Assembly (NCBI GenBank): GCA_013397455.1
Contig: VYZB01000079.1
Location: 1,792,369-1,856,368, forward strand
DNA: 64,000 bases
Direction of reading: 5' to 3'
Source of the DNA: Crotophaga sulcirostris
Lineage: Eukaryota > Chordata > Aves > Cuculiformes > Crotophagidae
Shown piece by piece: positions 12,340 to 23,041 of the stretch (position 1 is the stretch's first letter; every line of letters begins with the position of its first letter). The position numbers and the translations under genes are program-made. Under the pieces are notes generated by a model. It worked only from the letters and a program-made list of their open reading frames with translations, did not search any database and was not told the DNA's origin.

Positions 12340-12450
12340 GACTATCACTATTAATGAACTGATTAACAATCATTAATAATTAGAAAGCTCTTCCACATCA
12401 TCTCTCATTTATATGGCACTTGAGAGACATCATCTCTCATTTGGGAAGTG
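12340..12450. promoter_or_regulatory. Candidate conserved element with TAAT cluster and direct repeat
   Basis: CTATTAATGAAC, TGATTAACAATCATTAATAATTAG and neighbouring words give at least five TAAT/ATTA cores in 45 bases (12352-12392), a homeodomain-type cluster. Immediately right, the 16-base word ACATCATCTCTCATTT occurs twice (12395-12410 and 12427-12442), 32 bases apart start to start. Clustered sites plus spaced repeat suggest an enhancer; inference only. Confidence 0.38.
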
Positions 12451-12854
12451 GATGACAAAAGCTGTCTCCAGTTGGCCTTCCTCTTCCCTCCATGCTCCCA
12501 GCGCATCAGCACTTGATCAGTTGGATTTTTACCTCCTTCTCCCACCCCATTTTACTTTTCATTTTCACAGCTGCCTCTGCAATTGCTAATTTCATAGCCA
12601 TTAGGTGTTGCTGAGGTGGCAGGCAGTCAAAACCATTTTCGGGCACAATACATCAGGTGGTAGACAAGGAGCAGGCAGGAATTTGTTTGACATGACATTG
12701 TTATGCAAAGATGCTCACGGTAGCCAAGGTGTTTCATGCAACTGGATTGCATTTTCTGGAGACAGAAATCCTTTTTTAGGGGAAGAAGGCCTGGAGGCAG
12801 GAGAAAGCCTTTCATTTAGGATCATGTTTAAGTGTGAGAACAGAATATCTACTG

Positions 12855-13140
12855 TAGTTCCTATACTTTTAATGTGGTTTGTGGCTTATATGATGCAGCC
12901 TATAATCTGTTCCACATCTTATATTGCCTTGAATTTGATCAAGCTGCATCTGAATTGTGATAGTCTGCTTTGCTGACTGCCTTGTGGTGAACAATCTCCT
13001 ACCAGCTACAGTTAATGCTTTGAACAGTGGCCGCTCATTATTGCTTGCAAACTCTTCAAGTAGAGGGGTGATTTCTAAGCACATTGTGAGTTGGAGAAAT
13101 TCAACAGACGATGCCTTTGAAGAGCATTTCCCAAAGCGTG
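12855..13140. promoter_or_regulatory. Candidate conserved non-coding element
   Basis: Low-CpG block with GAATTTGATCAAG, CTGAATTGTGATAG, CAGTTAATGC and GAACAATC words and even texture over nearly 290 bases. A 146-codon minus frame (12869-13309) and a 63-codon plus frame overlap it, but both lack recognised motifs. Could equally be an unrecognised exon; I favour regulatory DNA. Confidence 0.33.
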
Positions 13141-14269
13141 GGATATGAATGTACATGTACACACAATGTGTTTTGTAAACTCCCTCTGCTTCCTTCATCA
13201 AAGATCCAGCTGTAGGGTCATGGTTAAAAGCAGGAATAGCACTATTTTCCCAGGGATTGAGGATGGTTCCAGGGTCTTCCATGGGCTGTGGATTGCTAAG
13301 CTGCAGCATCCATCAGCTTTCCTGCTGCGTTAGGGCATCCCAAAGCCAGCCTGTACACGCCTGGGAGCCCAGCCATGCTGCAGTCATAGTTTAGCAGCAG
13401 AGGAGAGGAACAGGCAATGCTGTCCTGAGAGGTAGAAGAGCATCCCACTTCGGGGTAGGAGGAGTTTCCTCATAACTGCACCCTTTGTCCTCTTGCATCA
13501 GCTGCTTTGCTTGAAGAAGAGATGCACTGCCCATGTTCCCACAGTGCTTGTGCTCCTATGGAGACACTGTAAGCTGCGTTGGAGCTTGCATTTCGCCCTA
13601 CACTGAGTAGAGTCTCACCCCATGAGCAAACCCTGGAGTTATGAGTGCAAGACTCATGGCTTGCAGCGTGGTCTCCCTTCCTCTCCATCTCCCTCTGCTC
13701 TGGAACTGCTACACAGAGCATGAAATGAGCACATGCTCAAGTTCCACATCACCAATTTCTCCTGCGAGAGGGAGATAATCCACAAAGCACTAGGCAGAAA
13801 GGTGGCACAATACATTCTCTTTTAACAGATGTTCATCCCAATGCCCTTCTTTCTCCATGATGAGGTCCCAGTAAGGTCTCATAAATGCAATACTCCTCCA
13901 GGAAAGCACTGGTATAAAGAATTCCCTCTCTTTCCCAAGAGTACCTACGTTGCATTAACATATCCAGGTTCCATGCCAAGGAACGGATGTGCAGCTGGTC
14001 CAGAGCCACTCTGGAGTTTGTATAGGAGCCAATTCCCTTTCCAGGACCATCATCACTTCCTTTTAGCCTAGAGCCTAAAATTACCACCCAAGTTGAGGGC
14101 AGGGAGGGGGAGGAAAAGAAAAGGTAATAAAGAAAGCAGACATAGAGCAAAGTCACCGCTTGGGACATTTCAACTAGAAAAGATCAGGCTGCACTTTTGA
14201 ATGGCTCATCCCACTGTTCAGGTGCACAGTAATGGGAGATCCTGCCCTTCTCTGTTTTGTGCATTTCAG
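13141..14269. other. Non-coding stretch, nothing recognised
   Basis: No exon or repeat stands out. Overlapping frames of 80-111 codons around 13829-14168 on both strands have no motif. Confidence 0.6.
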
Positions 14270-14465
14270 TAGTGGTTCTGCCCTTTGGGCGAATCAAATT
14301 GATTTAGTCCAGTCCCCTGGTTCAATTTCTAGGGCTGCTCGGCCAGGACTCCCTAATCTGTGAACAGGATTTCATTGTGACTAGGCACTTCTGATCCTTC
14401 AATTTATAGCTTGGCATTAAATTGGGCTCCAGTGATGCAGGGCTGCTTAGATTATGTGTCTGAAA
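14270..14465. promoter_or_regulatory. Weak candidate conserved non-coding element
   Basis: Contains AATCAAATTGATTTAG, GGTTCAATTTC, CTCCCTAATC and GGCATTAAATTGGGC, with a homeodomain-like AAATTGATTT core. Texture differs from flanks but modestly. Confidence 0.25.
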
Positions 14466-16224
14466 GATCAGGCAAGTGTAGCTCAAGCAGTGGGAAGATA
14501 GAGGTATTCTTGGAGAAGCAAGCTTCCCTCCCTGAGCAAAAATAATCCTGTGACATCCTGCCTATGTGATCCAAAAGGCTGTGGCTTTGAGTGCAGGATG
14601 AAATCTTGTTCAGGAGGAAAAAGAAATTAATCCTCATGGAAAGTTGGTTTGTAATTAAAAGAAGCATTTCTTCTAGAGCCCCTGTTCCTCACTTGCACAC
14701 AATGGAATTAACGGAGCAGCTGAAGTTGTTTCAGCCCCTACATCTGTTTTTCCATTTTGGAGGGCAGGAACTTCTGCGAAAATATCCCACAGGGGTTTTT
14801 TTTTCCATTCCTGGGGAGAGGCAGACAGCACAAAGGCACCTAATTGTAGAAACAATTCTTGGAAATATCAAGTTCAAATCAAATAGCTCTCTGTGGTCTT
14901 AAACCAGGTCTTATCATCACCAGGCATAAAGAGATGTTGCAACCATCACTTAGCCATAATGGTCTTACCTGGTTGGTGCTGCGAGCTGATTGGACAGGTC
15001 AGAGCAGTGATAAAGGCATTTCTCTCCTTTCTGTCTGAGACCACCACAGTTCTCCCTAGAACAGATTTTAAGGGTAACCAGGACTGCACATGCAGTGGGG
15101 TCAGCCTTTGGCAGAAGATGATCTGCCAGTGGTTCTGCAGTGCTTTTTATCCCATGACCTCAAAGCACTGTGCAGGACACGCCAGCTAAATATGCCTAGT
15201 AAACTTTTCAATCCAAAATATCTGAGATAATGTGAGGGCTGCACAGCATCCTGCCGGAGGAATGTCTTCTGCTGCTTGCAACAAGGGTGTGAATTGCATG
15301 TCTGGAAGTAGAGAAAGAAAACATGGAGATGCTCAAGAGTGCAGATCTGACCAGGACAGCCTGCACAGGACCATGCAGTCTGATCCCTGCTGCCTTTTGT
15401 GCATGGCTCCTAGGCTGAGCTAGCCTCCAGAAGGTGTCCAGGGATATCCTGGAGACAATCCAAGGCAAAGCCTGGAAGCAATTTAATGGAGGAGTAGCAA
15501 GGACAATGGAGGCCACCTTCTCCGGACCCCTCCCTGGCCCTTTCCTGCAGCAGCCCAACAGAGCCACCCTGCACAGCACCAGCCTCCCTTGCCCCAGGAG
15601 CCTGACTCACAGCACAGTAATGCCCAGGTACCATCCACTTCTCCTGAATAATTTCCTAGCTCTTGTACTGTTTCAGGAAAACATGTATTTGGCAGATAAT
15701 GTTTTCCATCGCATGCCAGCAAGGATGGAAATAGTATTTTTTCCCAAAAAGTCTTTCTCTACTATGTCATGAGATAAATATTCAGGGTGTGCTTATTTAG
15801 TTGTAATATGAAAGGCTGCTGCATACCAAGATGGTAGGAAGGTTTGGCAAGAGACATCAAGGATCCAATATTCTGGGATAATGCAGGTAAACCAGCCAAA
15901 GGGTCATTGCCTACTCCCACAGTACCATGCATAGCGTGCAAAGAGCATGGACCTCACCTGGGACTCAGGCTCAGCTCAGGCAGAGCTACACAAACCTGAG
16001 GAACACCCACCCCTGCACATCACTGCTCTGTGTATAAAATCAAGGGAGGGCTCTGTGCTGGAAAAAGCCTCTTACATCACAGGGGATGAGCATTCCCAGG
16101 GCTGTCGACCCCCTTGGTAGCAGAGCAAGGAGGCAAGGTCATGCCTTGTGCCCCCTTCTCATGCCCTGTGGACTGGGCACTGCTGCGCTGGCTTCTTGAG
16201 TGCAATCAATAGGCAGAGAAACAG
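14466..16224. other. Non-coding stretch, nothing recognised
   Basis: Frames up to 123 codons (15208-15579 minus) overlap 112-codon plus frames in a GC-richer stop-poor part (15230-15780). No splice pair or protein motif supports a gene. Confidence 0.55.
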
Positions 16225-16500
16225 GCACTACTGTTAAATTATCCTGCTGACCTCCTGGTGATCTAATGGACTCTCCAGTAAGGTCTTATTAAATTCCAAG
16301 GCAAACTGTGTCCAGTTACAGCAATTACTGAATATTTAAGAAACAGCAACTGGCTATTTAGAGCACACTCAAACATCTCACAGAGAATTTCATGCTCTTT
16401 AATTACTATGCAATACCTGTCCCTTTGGTGACACCATCCAATCTGGATTTATGTGTTAATTTGCATCTGTTCTTCTATGTTCTAGCTTTTTAGAAAAACA
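16225..16500. promoter_or_regulatory. Candidate conserved non-coding element (POU/homeodomain words)
   Basis: AT-rich island with GTTAAATTATCC, CTTATTAAATTCC, GCTCTTTAATTACTATGCAAT and GTTAATTTGCATCTG. Two octamer-like words (TATGCAAT and ATTTGCAT) sit about 50 bases apart, each beside a TAAT-type core, an arrangement seen in POU/homeodomain enhancers. No CpG in most of the block. Confidence 0.4.
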
Positions 16501-16764
16501 GAGAAACTACAAAGAAAAAAAGAACCCAACACACCAAAAGAGAGCAGTTTTCCTGTTAAGGGTTAGGGCCTGCAAGCAGAGAAAACCCTAATAAAAGCAG
16601 GTGCTATGGCAGCTTTCTCCATTCCTATATGGAAAGTCTGAGTGCTGCAGTCCATCACTGCGGCTTTCCACGTCATGGCAGATTCAAACCCAACTCCATC
16701 CCTCTGCATGCTCAGCCCTGACCTCCACAACCCCCATCACTCCCACCCTAGGGCTCAAACGCTC

Positions 16765-16785
16765 AAAAAAAAAAAAAAAAAAAAA
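16765..16785 (+). repeat. Poly-A tract (21 bases)
   Basis: Pure A run. The upstream 150 bases resemble neither a processed pseudogene nor a known SINE, so a slippage origin is as likely as a retroposon tail. Confidence 0.85.
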
Positions 16786-17983
16786 GCTAAGTCAAGCAAA
16801 TCAAGCCTTCGGTGACCGATGTGCTTCCTCAGGAACTAGGGCAACACCTGCCTGGAGCTCATTTCCCTGCGCGCAGCAAGAGCCACGGCTGAATCCGAAT
16901 CTGGGGCCTCTGTGCTAGCCGAGAGCCGTAACCCCAGCTGTGCACTCCAGCTCGCTGCCTGCCTTATTAGAGCTAAACAGCATCCTTATTTAACACACTT
17001 CAATTTAGAGTGGAATGGATATTTCTTACTTCAGAAAGTCTCACCTGCCTCTCAAATGGCTCTTGGCATGCTGCCCGTTCTCACTCGCGTTTTCCCTTTA
17101 ACAAGGCAAGGCTCATTCCTCTCAAATGGAAAAGAGCTGGCAGGGCTTGATTGAAAGTTTGGAGTCCTTCTCCCTCCCCACCTACTTAATACCACCAGAG
17201 CCCCCAAATCTGTATAGCCTTCTTATTGCCAGGAAAGCAAACCTTTTGCCAACATATCTCCCAGGTTCCTCATCACGGAAACTGGAGCTAAAACATCTAA
17301 TGGAGGCATCAACAAAGATTGGTACAAAAAAGGAAGCAGGGTGGAGGGGGGAAAGATGAGCGTTGTTTGCAAAGCTTGCCTGGCCGCCTGCTACCCCTGC
17401 CCCCATCTTTTCTTCCTCCACTGCTGAATCCTCAGAACATCCAAGCTCAAGGTAGAAATATCTAACAAGTCAATTTTTTTTTTCCTTCCCATCCTCAACC
17501 GCACTCCTTCCGCAGGTAGCTTGAAATGCAGAGATCCAAGAGAAAAGAGCATCACTCACCACTCCCACTTTCCTAACAAGACCTCATTATGGTGCAGGGA
17601 AAACTTGACCCTGTCAGAAGTGTCAAGCAGAGGCATCGCATTTATTCCTCATACAGTCCCCTTCGCCTATAACTTAGCATGTGCTGTGGGGAGGTTATTA
17701 TTTCTTTCTTTGGTTGTCGTGGGGAGTAAGCTTTTCTTTTTTTTTGAACAAAGCTATTTTAAAACAGGTGCTTAACTCTTCATGGTATTTTAAGTGATGT
17801 ATAGAAAAAAAAAGCCCACAGCAGAGCTGCCGTTTAGCACAAAGACTGGGTGAGCTGTACCTTGTGTGCTCCTACCTGTGCTCAGAGGGGTCTCGGTGAA
17901 AAGGATCTACAAGTGACTGTTTTGAAGAAAACACCAGAAGATGACCATTCGGCTGGGAACAATTGCAAACCAACAGGACAATT
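16786..17983. other. Non-coding stretch with acceptor-like tract
   Basis: CpG is a little higher at 16800-16930. A long pyrimidine tract ends in CCGCAG at 17515, a textbook 3' splice-site shape on the plus strand, but the following frame shows no domain. A T-run near 17740 precedes a GAACAAAG SOX-like word. Confidence 0.45.
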
Positions 17984-18012
17984 CCTCAGTTTCCTTTTCC
18001 ACATCAGTAAAC
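17984..18012 (+). repeat. Possible MIR SINE fragment
   Basis: CCTCAGTTTCC followed by CACATCAGTAAAC parallels the MIR core region (CCTCAGTTTCC then CATCTGTAAA). Very short, so tentative. Confidence 0.35.
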
Positions 18013-18289
18013 ACCCATGTTTATCTCCAAAACACTGTGAACTACCTTATTATGCTGAGAAGTAGGATAGAGGAAGGCTCCTGGCTGCTGAGTGCTGTGA
18101 CCACCATGTGTTTCTGGCCCTTATGTGGGGTGGTGGCCAGGCTGTAACTTGTGAAAGACCTTCCATAGCCATAAGAGGGAAAAATTAGGAACACAATGCA
18201 TGATACCCAGAAAACAGATTTTCACCTCCACCCCTAACAGAAGGAAGGTAGGAACTGCTAAATAACAACAGGTCTAGGGACTCAGCTTG

Positions 18290-18520
18290 AATTTGCACTG
18301 TGATCTGGAGGCAGAAGGGTTTACTCTATGCATATTTATCATTTTAGAATACAACAGATAATAAACCCAATCTCTGAAGTTACAAGGCCTTATAGTCAGT
18401 GTTTATCTGTGGTATTTGATTATTACAAAGTTGTTCACGCTCAGCAATTATGTTTTTTGATAATCAGCTGGCATTTACTTTTTAGACATCTGTGTTATTA
18501 AACACACAGAGAAAGGGGAT
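18290..18520. promoter_or_regulatory. Candidate conserved non-coding element
   Basis: AT-rich island with TATGCATATTTATC, ACAGATAATAAACC, TTTGATTATTACAAAG, CAATTATG and TTGATAATCAGC. TGATTA/TAATCA cores, SOX-like ACAAAG and an octamer-like word recur without CpG until GTTCACGCTC. Confidence 0.35.
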
Positions 18521-19605
18521 TTAGGGATTGTGGCAGCAAATGGCCCTCGTTCAGTCTATAAAGCATCACGTGCATTTTTCGAGTTGTTCCATGCTACCGT
18601 GGGTCAAACCTCCACCTATCCCAGAGAACTGCTGCATCTCCCAAAACTCCCTCCTCTCAAGCAGAAAAGGCCACACCACCTGCTAGGTAAAGACATCCCA
18701 TTTCAACTGCATCCTGCATCAATGCTGCTGTCTGGCACTGAATTATTTAGCTTCCCCTCACTGTGAATGGAAACAATCTGCAGTTTAAATGGGATGAAGA
18801 GAAGTTTGCATCAAAGGCACCTTAACTCAGTCAAACACACATTGGAGACTTCCTTGCCTGTGTCTGTCAGGGGTAATAACCACGGCTCTGATCAAACAAA
18901 AGGCCCTTCAGACCCACTTAGTCCCTGTAATCAGCAGGTTCACATCTCCTCTTCCAGCTGTCGGGAAAAAAAGGTATTTAAAGAGCTTGAGTCAGAGGGA
19001 GATGAGGCTGTTGGGCTGTGGAACGTGAAAAACTTTCCTGTAGATTGGAGCTTGATGTGGTGCTGGCAGCCCTGGGCGTTCTCAGTGCTCAAACAGTTTG
19101 TAGTCTAAGCTGGCAGCACCCTCCGTTTTCCTCCTGACCTGGCAGGAGAGGAGAGTTGGCGTTGGCGGCGCTCTCGTTGGGTTGGCTAATTCATATGGAA
19201 GTCTAGGGCTATTGCAGCTGTCACTAGTGCATCACATCCTGGCTTTCTCATTTTCCAACCCACACCAAACTCACCGTCTCTGACCACCCATGCAGCCAAA
19301 CTCACCAGTAGCTCTGCACTCTGCTCATTGCCAAGTCCTTCCACCCACACCCAGGGTTTTTTTCCCCACATCCCCTGTGCTGCCAACACTAGGACCGCTG
19401 CAGACATCAGACCCCCTTGGATGGTAGTGTCTCTCTCCAGGTCACACAGCAGTGGGGAGCACTGCTCAAGTGCCCTCACTGCTACCACAGGAAAGATGGC
19501 ATGGAGTTGGAAGTAAATCAGGGATCTCCTAACTGGGGTCATTGCAGAGATCTGGTTGTGAAAAATCTTATGTGACCATTGCATAAATACTGTAATGCTC
19601 AATAG
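18521..19605. other. Non-coding stretch, one weak TCF-like word
   Basis: The word ATCAAAGG at 18810-18817 matches a TCF/LEF core in a moderately AT-rich part, too weak to call an element. A short run of CpGs occurs near 19155-19175. No exon recognised. Confidence 0.5.
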
Positions 19606-19619
19606 TGACCTTGAGGTCA
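19606..19619. promoter_or_regulatory. Nuclear-receptor-type site (TGACCT-TG-AGGTCA)
   Basis: Two perfect AGGTCA half-sites face outward with two bases between them. Read on the minus strand the first half is TCAAGGTCA, the extended half-site preferred by monomeric ERR/NR5A-type receptors. Found inside an AT-rich neighbourhood. Binding is inferred from the motif only. Confidence 0.45.
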
Positions 19620-19894
19620 AACTAAAATCTGTCAGCATTTGGAGAATAAGGGGATGATTCTGTTATGTGTCTCATCCCTACTTCATTGGCCTCGCCACAC
19701 CCCTGTCCTCCCCTCATGGAAATTCTCCCCTCCCCTGGTACCCTGTGAGCTGCTCCCCATTTTGGGATGCCTTCCTTGGGGGATGCTGTTGGAGGGAAGC
19801 AGAGGGATGCTGTGGCATCACACGGCTGAACTCTGACAGTACCACATCACATCCCAGGCTTCCCTTCCTCTGTTGCCCCCACCACTCCCCATTC

Positions 19895-20005
19895 CCCAGG
19901 TTGCTAGCATTAAAAGGATTACTGAACAAAATTATGAGAAAGAAGGAATTACAGGACGTTATCAGCTTTGATGCCCTTCTAATTAATTACTGGTCAGACA
20001 TATGA
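19895..20005. promoter_or_regulatory. Weak candidate conserved non-coding element
   Basis: GCATTAAAAGGATTAC, GAACAAAATTATG and CTAATTAATTACTGG lie within 110 bases, including one GGATTA word and one CTAATTAATTA cluster. Confidence 0.28.
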
Positions 20006-22950
20006 AAGGATGGCTTCAGCACATCCCACGACAGTGGAGAAGAAATGACATGTGTGACTTGAGGGCATGTTAGAAAGGCTTTGGTAAATGCCAACACAAT
20101 TGTGGATGCAACTTTCTTCCCAGAAAGGGCTCCTTTAGAGAGCAGTACCTGAACACGGGGCTGCTATTACCTGTATAGTTTGTGTTCCTCTTTGAATTTA
20201 CCTTTTTTTTCTCTTCCCAAAGTCTGCGCCTTCTCGGGTGGTTTGCAGGAAAACCAAACCTACCCCAGACACTGGGGCTGTCTCCACAGATCACCCTCCT
20301 CTCTCAGCAGACTGATGCTTACCTGGCTGACAGAGGGATGCCTGGTTTTCTTGTGCTAGGCTGGGGTGACTAATCAAAAGGTATTTTTCTTAAAATTCTT
20401 ATGGATTGAGGCAATCATCACAACAATCAGAGCAATGCTGCGATGAGGGGAAAGAGAAGTCATTGTTTCAGCTCTGCTCTCTAGAGGAAGAGATAAGAGA
20501 AGATCTATTTTTCTGTGTTTCCTGGCCTGAAAGGAAAGGCATTTCTTATCCCTCCCAAACCACTGTTTACTGGGAACTGGCCAACTTCTGTTATTTCAGT
20601 TCTCGGGGTTACACCCTGGTAAACAAAACTAATGGCTGGTCTCTGTGTACTGTGCTCTGCATCATTTCCAGTACCCAGCCCCTGCAGTGAGAGCCACACT
20701 ATAATGACAGATTGGTTTTACCAGTCAAAGCCATTTTTCCCATGAATAGAGCTCAAGCAAGTCCCATTGCTCTGTTGGGCCTGTTCCCACCTCCTTCCCT
20801 GGCAGATGAGCTCTTCAGCAGACTCATGGTGCCACCTTAGCGGGGCTGATCTCAAAGGATTTGTGATGCCTGATAAGGCTCACGTGCTTCCTTACTGAAA
20901 TCCACATCTCAAATAAGGATTCTGGTGTGCCCAACCTTCCTGAGACAGCCTCCATGCTCTACAAGGATGCTTTAATTCTTGGTGAAGCTCTTCCATGGAC
21001 CACCAGGAGTACCAGCCCAAGTCAGATGTCTACAGGCTACCTGCAAGTGAAGTGTCTGCTTCCAGCCCTGGGACTGAGCTACTCCATCAACCTCTGTCTC
21101 TGCAACCACCCCGACCTTGCTTCCTCACCCAGCTGAGACTGTGGGGGGATTTATCTCTGACTAGGGAAGTGCAGGCTTCCTGTTTGCAAACAACTTGCAG
21201 CTCAACAGCCCTGAGTTGCCCCTCCCCCTTGCCTTTAAGCTCAAAGAGGGTGTGTGGTCACAGCAGGTTTCAAACTTGAAGGTATTTGCAAGACGTGGCC
21301 GAACATCATCTCTATTTGCATCACGTCTTTCCCATGCAGCTTCCCTCACTGCAGGATTGTTCCCCGACAAAGTCACAACCAAAACACTATATCACATTTC
21401 ATTTCATGACTCCCAAATGGGAGAGACTCAGACAAGGCATTTACACCAGCTCCAAGATCCCTCAGATCTGTACACATTGCTTACTTTTTTCTTTTTTTTT
21501 TTTTTTTTTGGATCCCAACAAATCTGATCACCTTCAAATCAATAAAACAAAGAAAGACAAGGCAAGTTGCTACTAAACACTACCTGCTTAAAAAGTCAGC
21601 TAAAATTATTTGCTGCTACTCAACACATTTCTGCCTGCTTACTCCCCTGGTTGCTGTGCTGTAAATGACTTAAGATTGAAAAGGATGTAGAAATGCAGGG
21701 ACCAACCAGCATCACCTTCCTCACCGTATGGGGCACGTGGGCTCTGCTGCAGCTGCAGTTTGTACCATATGTTCCTGTAAGTGATGAAGCAGGGATGGCC
21801 ATAGCCCTTTCCTTGCTTCAGGAGCTGAGCAACCCCAGTGGGAGAACCCAGAGACCATCTTTTTGCATCCAGCTGAGAGCTTATCCAAGGGCATCCCTCC
21901 AGCCCCTGGGACAGGCAGGTGGCTTCAGCACGTGAGCTCTGCTTTTGCCTGGGGGACCGAGGCCCCTCTCTGCTCTGCACAGAAGAGGTTAAGGGAAAGC
22001 AAGGACTAGCAAAATTTCTGAGAAATACCAGCATGCTGCTTTTGACAAATGCACAAATTGGAGCCGATTTGGAATGCAGATGTATGTAAACATGCATGAA
22101 ATCATCCCATCCCTCCTGCATAATGTCCCCTTGCAGCCACAAAGGCTCTGAGCACTCTGGCGAGGCCAAGCCAGTTAAACCCATTCGATCAGGGAAAAGC
22201 CACTGGAAAGGCACCAGGCAAAAGAGTGAGAGACAAATGAGGGAAGAAGACACCTGACCATTAAGTTAAACATGGTTCTGCCTGCAGCAGGACACTCCAG
22301 CTCCAGGATTAGAACTGCTGGGTCCTAGGAGCCCGCAGACTGAGCTGAGCATCCTGCTGCCTCCTGAGTTTGCAAGGGACAGATGTCACACACAGACAGG
22401 AGACAGGGGTTTCTCTGGATGGGTACTAATGAGTAAGGGGAAGAAGAGAGGATGATGGAAGCAGAACAGGAGGCAAATACGTGCAATGAAGGGACCTCAC
22501 TGGAAGAACCTCTGGCTCTCACATGCACACAGAGAGGTGCCTTTTGGGTCCTGTTACCCTACATAGCAGCCAGAGGTGGGTTTATAGGAAAGACAATGGG
22601 AGTTTCAGCCCTACTCTTTGCCCCATCAGCACAGGGTATTTGCCACTTCTGTTCACATTGCCGGTGTACTATGCTGCTTGCACAGACACTAAGGGCCACT
22701 GTCCTTAGGCAGAGCCTTCCAGATCCCAGATCCAGGGTCCTGGCTTCCTTTCCTTCCTCAGAAACCTGCAGCTTCAGCAATGCCCCTCAGAGCCTGCCTT
22801 TGGATCCCAAGCCCACAGACATCAGTGGGAGTTTCAAGAGCTGCTTCCCTGCAAACACCTTTAACCCTCAAGCTGTAACCACTTCATGAGGGGATGGAAT
22901 GGTAGATGTGCTGTTGTAGACTTTGAGGCTTTTTCCCAGGATCCCACCAT
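20006..22950. other. Non-coding stretch, no gene seen
   Basis: Holds an 18-base T run (21492-21509). The longest frame, 204 codons on the minus strand (21639-22253), has no domain, signal or repeat I recognise and overlaps a plus frame. No island called. Confidence 0.55.
21492..21509 (+). repeat. Poly-T tract (18 bases)
   Basis: Pure T run, preceded by a shorter T6-C. Simple sequence or tail of an unrecognised minus-strand insert. Confidence 0.85.
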
Positions 22951-23010
22951 GAGTCCTGGAGATAGAAACCAGGTGTCCTGACTCCCGTATCCTGGTCCCA
23001 ACCACTCCAT
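22951..23010. repeat. Old sauropsid interspersed repeat piece
   Basis: The sequence 'GGAGATAGAAACCAGGTGTCC' (in pieces), 'TGACTCCC' and 'CCAACCACTCCAT' follows the order of a dispersed motif seen widely in turtle and archosaur DNA (about 'GATAGAACCCAGGAGTCCTGACTCCC' then 'CTCTAACCACTAGA'). The family is not named here; related worn pieces may lie near 22290 and 38424-38470. Confidence 0.4.
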
Positions 23011-23027
23011 CGATGCCCTCCACAGTT

Positions 23028-23041
23028 GTTGCCATGGAGAT
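23028..23041. promoter_or_regulatory. Half-conserved RFX X-box-like site
   Basis: GTTGCCATGGAGAT keeps the first ten bases of the X-box palindrome but has lost the right half-site. Isolated; may be chance. Confidence 0.25.

Noticed and set aside
14318..14345. GGTTCAATTTC, looked at as a tRNA B-box
   Set aside because: Bases deviate from the B-box consensus, there is no A-box upstream and no cloverleaf forms.
21639..22253. 204-codon minus-strand open frame
   Set aside because: Unstructured composition, no recognised family, no splice context, and plus-strand frames overlap it.
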